Assembly: GCA_021772615.1 (NCBI GenBank)
Contig: JAJFLQ010000116.1
Location: forward strand, 33,744-97,743
Source of the DNA: Verrucomicrobiota bacterium
GTDB lineage: Bacteria; Verrucomicrobiota; Lentisphaeria; JABSQK01; JAJFLO01
DNA: 64,000 nucleotides
Direction of reading: 5' to 3'
Shown here: positions 27,067 through 35,841 of the stretch, one piece after another
Position numbering within the stretch: the first letter of the stretch is position 1
Layout of the letters: each line of letters opens with the position of its first letter
Notes under the pieces: model-generated
What the model was told of the DNA's origin: nothing
Databases searched by the model: none
The model's input: only the letters and a program-made list of their open reading frames with translations
Made by a program: the position numbers and the translations under genes

Positions 27067-27489
27067 TTAACTCGCTTCCGCCGCACCTTTGAGTCCGGAA
27101 GCGAACTGTTCGAAAGACTCGGTTAAATCCGGCATCATACGGGTGATCAACGGCGCCATCAATCCGCTGAATGTCTCGCTCATCTCGAAACGAACGGTCC
27201 CGGCCGCCTCCGGCGTAAGTATAAATTGACGAATGCCCTTGAACAACCCCAGCGGCATCCCGCCGCGCCAGACCATTTTTTGTTCGGGCAGGAGTTGCTC
27301 GACTCGCACCGGAAACGCCCGGTCCGGGCTGATCGCCGCAAAGACCTTGATCATCCCGCCTTCGGTAATAGAACCCTCGATTCCGATCACACTCGGATTC
27401 CACTCCGGGTATCGTGCCGCATCAACAAGCAACGCCCAGATTCGGGCAGGATCGGCGCGTATTGTTTTGGTGACTGTGTATGTTTTCAT
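27067..27489 (-). CDS. SRPBCC (START-like) lipid/polyketide-binding protein
   Basis: At 140 residues this is a helix-grip fold protein of the SRPBCC superfamily (polyketide cyclase/dehydrase, SRPBCC polyketide_cyc2-like). It begins MKTYTVTKTIRADPARIWAL, then WNPSVIGIEGSITEGGMIKV, WRGGMPLGLFKGIRQFILTP and a C-terminal helix from about 115. No catalytic motif is definable in this family from sequence alone. The gene is upstream of the phospholipid synthase by about 70 bases, in the same direction. A role in lipid handling is possible but only from location. Followed upstream by a long gap without genes. Confidence 0.8.
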   Translation of the reverse strand: MKTYTVTKTIRADPARIWALLVDAARYPEWNPSVIGIEGSITEGGMIKVFAAISPDRAFPVRVEQLLPEQKMVWRGGMPLGLFKGIRQFILTPEAAGTVRFEMSETFSGLMAPLITRMMPDLTESFEQFASGLKGAAEAS

Positions 27490-28312
27490 TCGTTGTCCGC
27501 CGCCTTGCAGTGTGGGTCCCCGTCGAGCGGAATGCCATCCGAGGATCTCACACGTACCCTAGCTACCATGAACTACGATTGCAATTAAAGGCAATGACAG
27601 ATGCACGTCGATTCGCTCACCTTTAGACATGGTGCAGGTGTCCTGTAAGACCGTTCAGAAGCGTGCCGCTTGCCCGCAGCTAAGGACTGAGCTATGCCTT
27701 TGCCTAAAGCGATGGCAATGTACGGGATTTTCGATGGTTGGACAAGGCGTGAGACCGAAAAAGGAGAATTGCGATCGCCCCGCATGCCCCACGCTGCTGC
27801 GACATCCCGCGATGATCGATGTTATCATTGCGAACTGTTCACGCGAGATCACGGTACGGAAACAAAAATGCTTGTGCCCTCTGTTGTTGCGCTTCAGCGT
27901 GCTTGCGCCATATCATGAGCTATTGCGGCGCATGCCGTGAAACCCACATCCCGCAGCTGCGCTGGAGTGAACTCCAGCAAAATGTCCGCAAGATCGGCAG
28001 CCACGAATCTCTTACATTTACGGCATTGCGTTTCACCCTGTCGGGTTACCGTAGAGGACTACTGAACACCCGCACATTCGAATACGCACGCAAAATGGTA
28101 GTGACCGAATTGTCGAAAGCGGTTAGCTACGATGTTTGCACCCGCAAGCGGCGTTGCCGCGTTAAACCTGACTGGCCGGTGCATACGACGGCCTGTGGCC
28201 ATACCCTATTCGTCGTCTATTTGACGTGTCGATATTGACGGCAGGCGAATACCTGCGAATAGTATGCGTGATGGTGGTTCTGCCTTTGCGTCTCCCACGC
28301 AGGAAAGCGGCA
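27490..28312. other. Long gene-free gap between divergent genes
   Basis: This 823-base stretch lies between the divergent SRPBCC and HTH-EIIA genes. The 139-codon plus frame at 27819-28238 has no motif, no Shine-Dalgarno and Cys-rich composition unlike its neighbours, so I do not call it. A perfect 8-bp inverted repeat GCTGGAGT/ACTCCAGC lies at 27961-27978. 27891-27908 matches a dispersed repeat also seen at 29201-29218 in 17 of 18 bases. Regulatory content beyond this is not visible. Confidence 0.5.
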
Positions 28313-29077
28313 ATGCAAACATCCCACCGCAACAACATCTATCCACGGACCCCTAACATGCCGTATTCACAACTGAGTTTGAAAGAAGCCGCCGCCTATC
28401 TCCATATCAGTCCGGATCAGATGGAGAAACTCGCGCGTGAGGAAAATCTCTGTAGCAAGTATATTAAAGACCGGCCGGTCTTTTCGAAATGCGTGCTGCA
28501 CGACTGGTTAAGCCAGAAATTGGTAGGCGGCCAAGCGGAATCGATTGATCGTTTCGAAAGTGCAATAAACCGTGGTGATGACACCGCGCCTGAGCAGGAC
28601 GTTCTCTTTTTGAGCCAGTTCATAACGCCCTACACAATCGACCCGGAATTGAACGCGAAATCCAAAAGCAGCGTGCTGCGTGAATTGGTAAAGCTGGCCG
28701 CAAAAAGCGAGTTACTCACCGACGAGGTCGAGTTGCTCGAGTTAATCGAGGAACGAGAAGCCCTGTGCCCGACCGGCCTGGTTCGCGGCGTTGCCATGCC
28801 GCATAGCCGCAGTCACTCGGATTATCTCATCCTTGATTCGTTCCTGGTGATCGCGCGTTTGCCGGATCCCATTCCATTTGGTTCGCAGGACGGTGAGCTG
28901 GTTGATCTGTTCCTGATGCCCTGCGCAAGCAACGACAAGCTGCATCTGCACATGATCGCGCGCATTGCGCTGCTCCTACAGAAGACTGACCTCGCCGACG
29001 AGCTGCGAGCCTGCACAACCGCTACAGAGATGGCGGAAACGGTTGAGTCGATTGAAAAGACGTTCACAGAACGTTAG
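28313..29077 (+). CDS. Excisionase-type HTH fused to PTS EIIA (fructose/nitrogen type)
   Basis: From the ATG at 28313 (AGGAAAG six bases upstream) the protein is 254 residues. Residues about 15-70 form a MerR/excisionase-type helix-turn-helix (SLKEAAAYLHISPDQMEKLA). Residues about 100-254 are an EIIA domain of the fructose/nitrogen (PTS_EIIA_2) type, with GVAMPHSRSHSDY, where the phosphorylated His is at about residue 164. An alternative ATG is at 28358. No sugar-transporting EIIB/C genes are present, so it should serve regulation, possibly linking PTS phosphorylation state to DNA binding. Similar fusions occur in PVC-group genomes, as far as I recall. Confidence 0.8.
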   Translation: MQTSHRNNIYPRTPNMPYSQLSLKEAAAYLHISPDQMEKLAREENLCSKYIKDRPVFSKCVLHDWLSQKLVGGQAESIDRFESAINRGDDTAPEQDVLFLSQFITPYTIDPELNAKSKSSVLRELVKLAAKSELLTDEVELLELIEEREALCPTGLVRGVAMPHSRSHSDYLILDSFLVIARLPDPIPFGSQDGELVDLFLMPCASNDKLHLHMIARIALLLQKTDLADELRACTTATEMAETVESIEKTFTER

Positions 29078-29578
29078 CAGCCGATCGGACTTGAACTCCG
29101 CCAGCTCGTTCTGCACGAGAAAAGCCATCCCGCTAGCGGTATGAACGCCAACGTATTGCGTAGTCTCCTCTACTTCGTGTTCCTGGCGCTCGTCGTTGGA
29201 GCTTTAGCGTGCTTGCGCTTTGCCGCGTCAATGGCTCTGCGTGACGTGAACACCAACGTGTGCGCAATGGCATCATCGTGGACATCCACAGCCTGCAGAC
29301 GGCCGATGCGATCGAGTCGACGATCCTTTCGCAGGATTCGCCTCCAAAAAATCATGTGATGCGCTAAATCTTTTCGCGCACCTGTCGTAAGAATATATGT
29401 AGGCAGTGTGTCGGTTCTGCATCGCGCCGGCATCGACAACCTATATGCAAATTTCAATGAGATGCAGCGCAAACCGTACCCCGTCAAAACCCTCAATATG
29501 CTGAATTTTTAGGGTTGTCTTTGACCTTAGCGCTGTTGTCCCGAAACCCGACAAGCGAAAAGTGCGCGTGTTGTACGT
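29078..29578. other. Gene-free gap with repeat relative
   Basis: About 500 bases without a supported gene. The 29141-29359 plus frame is hydrophobic at first but runs straight through the repeat relative and then into Arg-rich sequence, so it looks like translated repeat. The repeat at 29195-29258 starts GTTGGAGCTTTAGCGTG and ends GTGAACACCAACG, sharing 12 bases at its end with the 17851-17930 palindrome. No clear promoter for the metalloprotease gene was found. Confidence 0.5.
29195..29258. repeat. Diverged copy of the dispersed palindrome
   Basis: Shares GTTGGAG at its left end and GTGAACACCAAC at its right end with the palindrome at 17851-17930, with CTTTAG inside. The inner arms have diverged so it no longer folds as well. 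Position 29201-29218 is nearly identical to 27891-27908. Confidence 0.55.
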
Positions 29579-32482
29579 ATGAAAAACACCCGATTCAAGC
29601 TATATCTCACCCTCGCATTTGCCGTCGGCATGTTCTGCTATCAGCTCGCAGACCGAGGAAATAACAACGAATCGGCAGGTACCGACAACACAACGGCTGC
29701 ACCGGACGTCGCCAATCCGGATCATGCCGCGCATCACCTGGCTGCAAGTGACCAGACACCAACCGACAAACGGGCAAAAGAGACCGCGACCACCGGCACC
29801 GCAGCGGCAGAATCAGCAGCAACCGGCACCGATAGTGGCGTCGCCGACAGCGACGGTTCCAATCACCCCACCGGTGGCGACACACGTGATGCACAGCCGG
29901 GAGAACCCCGGGAACCCGCAAGGTTGAAGCCGTTCCTCCTGCGCGGCGCCGCGTCTTCCGAGACGGTCAACGATTACGCTGTGTTGGATCTCGACATGAA
30001 GGCCGTGTCGACACTTCACAGGACACGCCGGAACCGAGTAATGGCGGTTGAGTTGGTTCTGGATCCGTATACATCCGTCGAAGCCGAGGTTATCAGTCGC
30101 GATATCTACACGGAGCACGCACGCACGGTGGTTATGACCGACGACGGCCCGGTCGATGTGGAACGTCCGAACCTAAACTTTTACATCGGTACAATCGCCG
30201 GCGACAACGATTCCTGGGCCGAGTTCACCGTGTCCGAAGATTACCTGATCGGGACGGCGCAATACGAAGGGAAACAGTTTCGATTCGGCCCCATCGAGGA
30301 TCCAAATGCGGGTGGTAACGCCGACCATATGGCGTTCAATATGGCGGACATGAACACCTATGACTGGGGCGATCGCGAGTTCTGTACGATGGGCGCCGAG
30401 GTTGTCGATCAGTATCTCCCAGCGGAATCGGGCGACGACGGATCCGGCACGGCTTCCGGTGAGAATCCACCGCCCTCATCAGGGTTCGAGACCTACGACC
30501 AGGTCGAGCTGGCGATCGACGGTGACCACGACCTGTATACGCAATTCAGCAGCAACGCCGCGTCAGTCTTCAGCTACTACGCCGCCTCAATCAATACGAT
30601 CAACACCATCTACCAGCGTGACGTCGATGTCGACCTGAAGATCAACTACCAGAATGTATGGACGACGGCGGGAGGCAGCTACCCCTATACCGGCACCACA
30701 ACCAGTACACTCCTGAGCCAAGTGCGGACGTACTGGAATGCGAATCAGGGCGCAGTAAGCCGTGACGTCGTGCATTTGTATTCCGGCCACAACAACATCG
30801 GCGGGCGCGCGTACCTCAACGCATTGTGCAATTCGTCGATTGCGTACGGAGTGTCGGGTGTTTACGGCACGACCAATACGGCAACATCGAACGGGATGTG
30901 GGATATCGTCGTGGTCGCGCATGAACTGGGACATAACCACGGTTCCGGCCACACGCACTGCTACAACCCCGCGATTGACCGCTGCTACAATGAGTGCTAT
31001 AGCACCGGTCCTTGCGTCCAGGGTACAATCATGAGTTATTGCCACCTTTGCGGCGGCATGTTCAACATCTCGCTGAATTTTCATACCCGTGTCAGCGATA
31101 CCATGAAATCGTTTGTAAACTCCGTGAACTGCCTGTCCGAGATCACGACCGGACCGGACATGAGCTTTGGCGCCTTCGCCCTGCAAAGCAGTGTGGGCCT
31201 GCGATGGACCGATCCCCAGGACGAACTCATGCCGAACAGTACCGTTTATATACGCCGCAGTACCAACGGCTACCCGGCGACTTCCGGTGACGGAACGGAA
31301 GTCTACACCGGCACGGCACAGACTTTCGAGGACACGGATCTCACACCCGGCCAGATCTATTACTACCGAATTTGGGTGAATGACGGTTCACCCTATGCCG
31401 ATGCAGCAACGAATTACCAGATCAGCGCCACGCCGGACAGCGGCCAGGCCAAGCTGCTTTTTCGCCACGCCGGCGACAGCCGATTCAATGTAAAAATCCT
31501 GGCGACTGATGGCAGCGTGAAGGGAGAATCAGCGAAACAATCGACCAACGCCGCCTGGCTGACCAAAGACGTCGCCGACATCGACAGCAACGGTTATGAC
31601 GATATTCTCATGAGACATCAGTCGGACGGTCGGTTTCAGGTAAAGTTTCTGGACAAGTTCGGTGTCCTCAGCGACGCGGCTACGAAGCCGTATATCAACA
31701 GCAGCTGGATCATCAAAAAGGTCAGTGATGTTGATGGCGATTCGATTCCCGATCTGTTGATGCGGCACATATCGGACGGCAGGTTTCAGGTAAAATTCGT
31801 CAACGCAGACGGCACGCTGACCGAACCAGAAACGAAGCCGTATATCAACAAAAATTGGCTCATCAAGGACGTCAGCGATGTGAATGGCGACGGTCGCGGC
31901 GACCTGCTCATGCGTCACGTTTCGGACGGTCGGTTTCAGGTAAAATTTGTCAATGCCAATGGTACCCTCAATGATCCGGCTTCGAAACCGTACATCAACA
32001 AAGCTTGGATCATAAAAAAAGTCAGCGACGTCAACGGCGACGGACGTGCCGACCTGCTCATGCGACACGTTTCCGACGGTCGCTTCCAGGTAAAATTCGT
32101 CAATGCCAATGGTACCCTCAGCGATCCGGGATCGAAGCCGTATATCAATAAGAACTGGATCATCAAGGAAGTCAGCGACGTGAACGGCGACGGACGTGCC
32201 GACCTCTTGATGCGGCATGCATCCGACGGCCGATTCCAGGTCAAGTTCGTAAACGCAAACGGCACGCTCAGCGATGCCGCCGAAAAGCCGGCGATCAATG
32301 CCAGCTGGGTGATAATAAAGGTAGATGATGTCGATGGCGACACCCGCGGTGACCTGATCATGCGTCACGTATCGGACGGACGCTTTCAGGTAAAATTTGT
32401 AAACGCCGACGGTACGCTGAGCGAACCGGGTGAAAAGCCGTCGGTCAACAGCCAGTGGCTGATCAAAGCGACCATAGACTAG
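29579..32482 (+). CDS. Secreted zinc metalloprotease with seven VCBS/FG-GAP-like repeats
   Basis: The 967-residue protein has a signal peptide, a Thr/Ala/Asp-rich linker (about 25-110), a reprolysin-like (M12B-type) metzincin domain with HELGHNHGSGH at 448-458 (HExxHxxGxxH), a fibronectin-III-like region at about 525-620, and seven about 51-residue repeats from 626 to the end. The repeats show LMRHxSDGRFQVKF and DVNGDGRADLL, which are FG-GAP/VCBS-like with Ca-binding D-x-N-x-D-G. The DNA repeat is well conserved, suggesting recent duplication. It is probably an extracellular or surface protease. No protease inhibitor or secretion gene is adjacent. Confidence 0.88.
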   Translation: MKNTRFKLYLTLAFAVGMFCYQLADRGNNNESAGTDNTTAAPDVANPDHAAHHLAASDQTPTDKRAKETATTGTAAAESAATGTDSGVADSDGSNHPTGGDTRDAQPGEPREPARLKPFLLRGAASSETVNDYAVLDLDMKAVSTLHRTRRNRVMAVELVLDPYTSVEAEVISRDIYTEHARTVVMTDDGPVDVERPNLNFYIGTIAGDNDSWAEFTVSEDYLIGTAQYEGKQFRFGPIEDPNAGGNADHMAFNMADMNTYDWGDREFCTMGAEVVDQYLPAESGDDGSGTASGENPPPSSGFETYDQVELAIDGDHDLYTQFSSNAASVFSYYAASINTINTIYQRDVDVDLKINYQNVWTTAGGSYPYTGTTTSTLLSQVRTYWNANQGAVSRDVVHLYSGHNNIGGRAYLNALCNSSIAYGVSGVYGTTNTATSNGMWDIVVVAHELGHNHGSGHTHCYNPAIDRCYNECYSTGPCVQGTIMSYCHLCGGMFNISLNFHTRVSDTMKSFVNSVNCLSEITTGPDMSFGAFALQSSVGLRWTDPQDELMPNSTVYIRRSTNGYPATSGDGTEVYTGTAQTFEDTDLTPGQIYYYRIWVNDGSPYADAATNYQISATPDSGQAKLLFRHAGDSRFNVKILATDGSVKGESAKQSTNAAWLTKDVADIDSNGYDDILMRHQSDGRFQVKFLDKFGVLSDAATKPYINSSWIIKKVSDVDGDSIPDLLMRHISDGRFQVKFVNADGTLTEPETKPYINKNWLIKDVSDVNGDGRGDLLMRHVSDGRFQVKFVNANGTLNDPASKPYINKAWIIKKVSDVNGDGRADLLMRHVSDGRFQVKFVNANGTLSDPGSKPYINKNWIIKEVSDVNGDGRADLLMRHASDGRFQVKFVNANGTLSDAAEKPAINASWVIIKVDDVDGDTRGDLIMRHVSDGRFQVKFVNADGTLSEPGEKPSVNSQWLIKATID
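31456..32476 (+). repeat. Seven tandem about 153-bp coding repeats in metalloprotease
   Basis: Protein-level units at about 51 residues each follow one another from residue 626. The fourth to sixth units are the closest at DNA level. Such arrays expand and contract by recombination. The large minus-strand frame over this area is only its antisense shadow. Confidence 0.8.
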
Positions 32483-33048
32483 CAGCCACGAAACCAAGGC
32501 ATATGACGGGTGCACTGCAAAAGCGTTTGCATGCACTCGCTATCGGCTAAAAGTCAATGCCATCAACTTTAGATGTTCGTTGGAGTTCAAAGTCCCGCTG
32601 AGTTTGCGCCATATGACGCAAACCCACGGGAACGGTATTCAGAAACTGTAACTCGACAAACAATTCTCTAACAGATCGCTGGCGACCATTTTGTCTTGCG
32701 CTCGTTTACGGAGATGTTTTGGTGTTTTCGGTCACGTACCGCTCTGTTCTCCGACTCGTCACCCACCTGGCGAGCCTCCACGCAGACAAAATTCGGTATT
32801 CAATAACTTTTCTGTCAGCAATTCATAGTTGACCTGCACGCGCTGACATCCCATCATCCTTACCGCATCGCCCTATTGGCATGTTGCGCTCACCTCCACC
32901 TCTGGCACAGTCTGTGCGACCGACGTTTTTTGAAATCTGTTCACAATTCAGGGCCACGCCCTCGATACCGCCGGCAACGATGGGAAAAAATGCCGATGAA
33001 AGGTAGTGAACCGGAATTTTTTTCCTTCTAACAGTGAAAGGAACTGCC
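32483..33048. other. Gap between protease gene and long glycan operon
   Basis: The 566-base region has no supported gene. It starts with a hairpin (32510-32536), then a relative of the dispersed repeat at 32561-32589 (CTTTAGATGTTCGTTG), and has a palindrome GCACAGTCTGTGC at 32905-32917 that could be an operator or overlap a sigma-54-like site (TGGCACAGTCTGTGC, 32903-32917). The operon start at 33049 has AAAGGA six bases upstream. Promoter assignment is tentative. Confidence 0.45.
32510..32536 (+). terminator. Hairpin after the metalloprotease gene
   Basis: GTGCA-C-TGCAAA (32510-32521) pairs with TTTGCA-TGCAC (32526-32536), an 11-bp stem with a single bulged C and the four-base loop AGCG, 28 bases past the stop. 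It has no T-run, so intrinsic termination is uncertain. Confidence 0.4.
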
Positions 33049-34137
33049 ATGATAAACTTCGGCATCATCGGATACGGAAAGATGGGAAAGATTCGGGAGG
33101 ATATCATAGGCAATCTTCCAAATTGCACCGTCGGAATGATTTGCGATTCGGTTGAGACGGCGACGAATGCGCCCTTCACAACAGATCCGAATAACATACT
33201 CCAGAACGCGGATATTGATGCGGTATGTATCTGCACACCAAATTTCATGATACGTGATCTAGTGGTAGACAGCCTTGAGCGCGGCAAGCACGTGTTGTGC
33301 GAGAAGCCGCCGGGGATTTCGGTCGCCCAGGTCGCCGACATGCGACGTGCGGCTGAGCGCAATCCATCGCTCAAACTGAAGTTCGGATTCAACCACCGCT
33401 ATCACGACGCCATCATGGAGGCGAAGGAGCAGGTCGATTCAGGAAATTACGGCGATATTTTGTGGATGCGCGGCCGGTATGGCAAGAGCGTGTCCAACGA
33501 TTTCATACGCACGTGGCGCGCAAAGAAGGAGCTGGCCGGCGGCGGCATCCTGATGGATCAGGGCATCCATATGCTCGATCTCTTTCTCATGTTCACCGGA
33601 AATTTCGACGAGGTGAAATCGTTCTGTTCCTCGGATTACTGGGGGCTGGACATCGAAGACAACGTGTTTGCGATGTTTCGCAATGGCAAGGGTCAGACGG
33701 CATCGCTGCACAGCACCATGACGCAATGGCGCCACTTGTTCTCGCTGGAGATCTTTCTCGAAGAAGGTTATATGGTGATTAACGGGATCCTCTCATCGAC
33801 CCGCAGTTATACCGATAATTTCGGTAAGGAGGAACTCACGATTGCCAAGAACAGAACGATGGCGCCGATGGCAAAACACAGTCGTGAAGAACGGTTTATG
33901 TATGACAAGGACTACTCTTTCATTCGCGAGGTGACCGAGTTCGTGAACTGCGTGGAAAACGACACGCCAATACGCATCGGTACATTGGACGATGCCGAAA
34001 AATTAATGATGCTGGTCGACAAGGTTTACAGGAATGATACGTGGAACAGTGTGTGCTCCAGGATCGATCGTACCGCCACCAGTATCGAGCGGGTCGCGAC
34101 GCGCGTCGCACGAACAGAGTTTGTACCGTTGATTTAA
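33049..34137 (+). CDS. Gfo/Idh/MocA family oxidoreductase
   Basis: The 362-residue protein begins MINFGIIGYGKMGKI (Rossmann GxGxxG), has CICTPNFMIRDLV and then HVLCEKPPGISVAQV, the E-K-P motif characteristic of the Gfo/Idh/MocA family, and a C-terminal alpha/beta domain (GGGILMDQGIHMLDLF with the D-Q-G-x-H pattern). The family oxidises or reduces sugars and sugar acids with NAD(P). I used the ATG at 33049 with GAAAGGA; the longer frame starts with GTG at 33034. It is first in the long plus-strand operon and probably modifies a nucleotide-sugar or sugar acid precursor. Confidence 0.9.
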   Translation: MINFGIIGYGKMGKIREDIIGNLPNCTVGMICDSVETATNAPFTTDPNNILQNADIDAVCICTPNFMIRDLVVDSLERGKHVLCEKPPGISVAQVADMRRAAERNPSLKLKFGFNHRYHDAIMEAKEQVDSGNYGDILWMRGRYGKSVSNDFIRTWRAKKELAGGGILMDQGIHMLDLFLMFTGNFDEVKSFCSSDYWGLDIEDNVFAMFRNGKGQTASLHSTMTQWRHLFSLEIFLEEGYMVINGILSSTRSYTDNFGKEELTIAKNRTMAPMAKHSREERFMYDKDYSFIREVTEFVNCVENDTPIRIGTLDDAEKLMMLVDKVYRNDTWNSVCSRIDRTATSIERVATRVARTEFVPLI

Positions 34138-34179
34138 TCCGGGCGAACTAAGTCTCTTGATCGCCGCATTTGCAAGACT

Positions 34180-35091
34180 ATGGCAACGACACCCAGAACC
34201 CTGATCGGTCCTTCATCGTTTGGCGCATTGGACGACCGTCCGCTACGCAAATTACGGGACCGCGGCTGCGAGATCGTGCCGAATCCGGTTGGCCGACGCT
34301 ATACAAAGCCGGAGATCATCTCTCTTCTGGACGGCATTGACGGCTTGATTGCCGGGTTGGAACCGCTGGACCGCGAAGTGCTCTCGGGCTCAGAGTTGAA
34401 GGTTGTGTCCCGCTGTGGTTCGGGCGTGTCCAACGTCGACCTGGAAGCCGCCGAAGAGCTGGGAATCGTAGTGTGCAACACTCCTGACGGACCGACGCAA
34501 GCCGTCGCCGAAATGACGCTGGGCGCGCTGCTTTCTATTTCGCGCCACATGCACATCATGAATCGCTCGCTGCATGACGGTCGCTGGGACAAACGCATCG
34601 GAGGGCAGCTGGCCGACAAGAACGTGGCGATCGTCGGGTACGGTCGTATCGGCCGGCGGTTTGCCGCGCTTTTGGCGCCATTCGATGTGGATGTGATGGT
34701 TGTAGATCCGTACATTGATGTTTCCAACGGCCACGGCCGCAGCACCAGCCTGGATGAGGCATTAGAGACTGCCGATGTTATTTCACTTCATTTATCCGGT
34801 GAGCAATGCATTCTTGACACTTCGGCATTCAATAAAATGAGATCCGGGGTACTTGTCCTCAATGCGGCGCGAGGCGGCAACGTCGACGAGCAGGCACTCG
34901 TCGATGCGCTTGAATCCGGCACGGTCGCGGCGGCCTGGCTTGATTCGCTACCGCGCGAACCGTATGAAGGGCCGCTCACGCAGTACGAACAGGTCCTACT
35001 TACGCCACATGCTGCGTCCTATACGAGGGAAGGACGATTGAACATGGAAATGCAATGTGTAGAAAATCTATTACAGCATCTATCGCCGTAA
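34180..35091 (+). CDS. D-isomer-specific 2-hydroxyacid dehydrogenase
   Basis: The 303-residue protein has the NAD-binding domain pattern VAIVGYGRIGRRFAALL (GxGxxG), DPYIDVS for NAD ribose binding, and the catalytic triad region with ARGGNVDEQALV (Arg), EPYEGPL (Glu) and LTPHAASYT (His). These are the R-E-H residues of D-2-hydroxyacid dehydrogenases such as SerA and PdxB. In the operon it might interconvert a 2-keto and 2-hydroxy sugar acid. The gap to the upstream stop is 42 bases. No clear Shine-Dalgarno was found for the ATG. Confidence 0.85.
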   Translation: MATTPRTLIGPSSFGALDDRPLRKLRDRGCEIVPNPVGRRYTKPEIISLLDGIDGLIAGLEPLDREVLSGSELKVVSRCGSGVSNVDLEAAEELGIVVCNTPDGPTQAVAEMTLGALLSISRHMHIMNRSLHDGRWDKRIGGQLADKNVAIVGYGRIGRRFAALLAPFDVDVMVVDPYIDVSNGHGRSTSLDEALETADVISLHLSGEQCILDTSAFNKMRSGVLVLNAARGGNVDEQALVDALESGTVAAAWLDSLPREPYEGPLTQYEQVLLTPHAASYTREGRLNMEMQCVENLLQHLSP

Positions 35092-35154
35092 TCGCATAAC
35101 CGCGTCGCCGATGCTGCGATACACCAGAACCTTTTCTTGAACATGGAGATCAAG

Positions 35155-35796
35155 ATGACTGAGAACGCGACAGAACAGGACGGCGCCGGGGGAACGACGC
35201 CATGTACCGGGAATTCCGTTTCCGGCACGGCGGATCTTTACAATTCGTGGTTGGCCGCGTTGCATCGCATACTCACAGAGTTGGAGGTAACGGACAGCCA
35301 CGGCTGCACAGTGGCGGCGGACGATGCATTTGAACGCATTGTGGCAATGACCATCGCGGTGACACGGACACGCAAAGAGATTTTTTTCATCGGGAACGGG
35401 GCCAGCGCATCGATGGCGAGTCACTTTGCCGCGGATCTCTGCAAGAACGGTCACGTGCGAACCCGCGTTTTCACAGATTTGTCGCTGGTCACGGCTGTGG
35501 CCAACGATTGCGGCGTCGAGGACATGTTCGCCGTGCCGCTGCAGGAGCAGGGGCGCTCCGGCGATGTGCTGGTGGCAATAAGCAGTTCCGGCTCGTCGCC
35601 AAACATCCTCAAAGCGGTGAATACGGCGAACGACATAGGCCTGACAGTCATCACCCTTTCCGGTCTCAAGCCGGAAAATCCGTTACGCCGATTGGGCACG
35701 CTGAACTTTTACGTCGCTGCCGACACGTATGGCTTTACCGAAACGGCCCACGCCGCGCTCCTGCACCATTGGATCGACTTGATCGTTGAATCATGA
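35155..35796 (+). CDS. SIS-domain sugar isomerase (GmhA-like)
   Basis: A single SIS domain fills the 213-residue protein: FFIGNGASASMASHFAADLC near 70-90, LSLVTAVANDCGVEDMF, and LVAISSSGSSPNILKA. The last matches the sugar-phosphate binding loop of GmhA (phosphoheptose isomerase) and related DiaA proteins, while HAALLHHWIDLI is near the C-terminus. It likely isomerises a sugar 7-phosphate or 5-phosphate. I chose the ATG at 35155 because GGAGATCAAG precedes it; earlier frames begin at 35143 and 35137 (TTG). Substrate remains unknown. Confidence 0.8.
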   Translation: MTENATEQDGAGGTTPCTGNSVSGTADLYNSWLAALHRILTELEVTDSHGCTVAADDAFERIVAMTIAVTRTRKEIFFIGNGASASMASHFAADLCKNGHVRTRVFTDLSLVTAVANDCGVEDMFAVPLQEQGRSGDVLVAISSSGSSPNILKAVNTANDIGLTVITLSGLKPENPLRRLGTLNFYVAADTYGFTETAHAALLHHWIDLIVES

Positions 35797-35841
35797 ACAA
35801 CGCGGATCGCACGGTGGAAACACGATGAAACAGGCACAACT

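Noticed and set aside
26999..27403. N-terminal extension of the phosphatidyltransferase frame
   Set aside because: The added residues are Arg/Gly-rich and lie on the same strand in another frame of the SRPBCC gene, so the extension is a shadow.
27819..28238. 139-codon plus-strand frame in the gap before the HTH-EIIA gene
   Set aside because: Composition unlike its neighbours and no family signal. It may be a decayed gene, but I cannot support it.
31450..32480. Regular DNA repeats that might look like a CRISPR array
   Set aside because: Units are about 153 bp, in frame, and encode conserved protein repeats without spacers.
31529..32536. Minus-strand frame of 335 codons across the metalloprotease repeats
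   Set aside because: It is repetitive only because the sense strand is; it is the antisense of the VCBS-like repeats.
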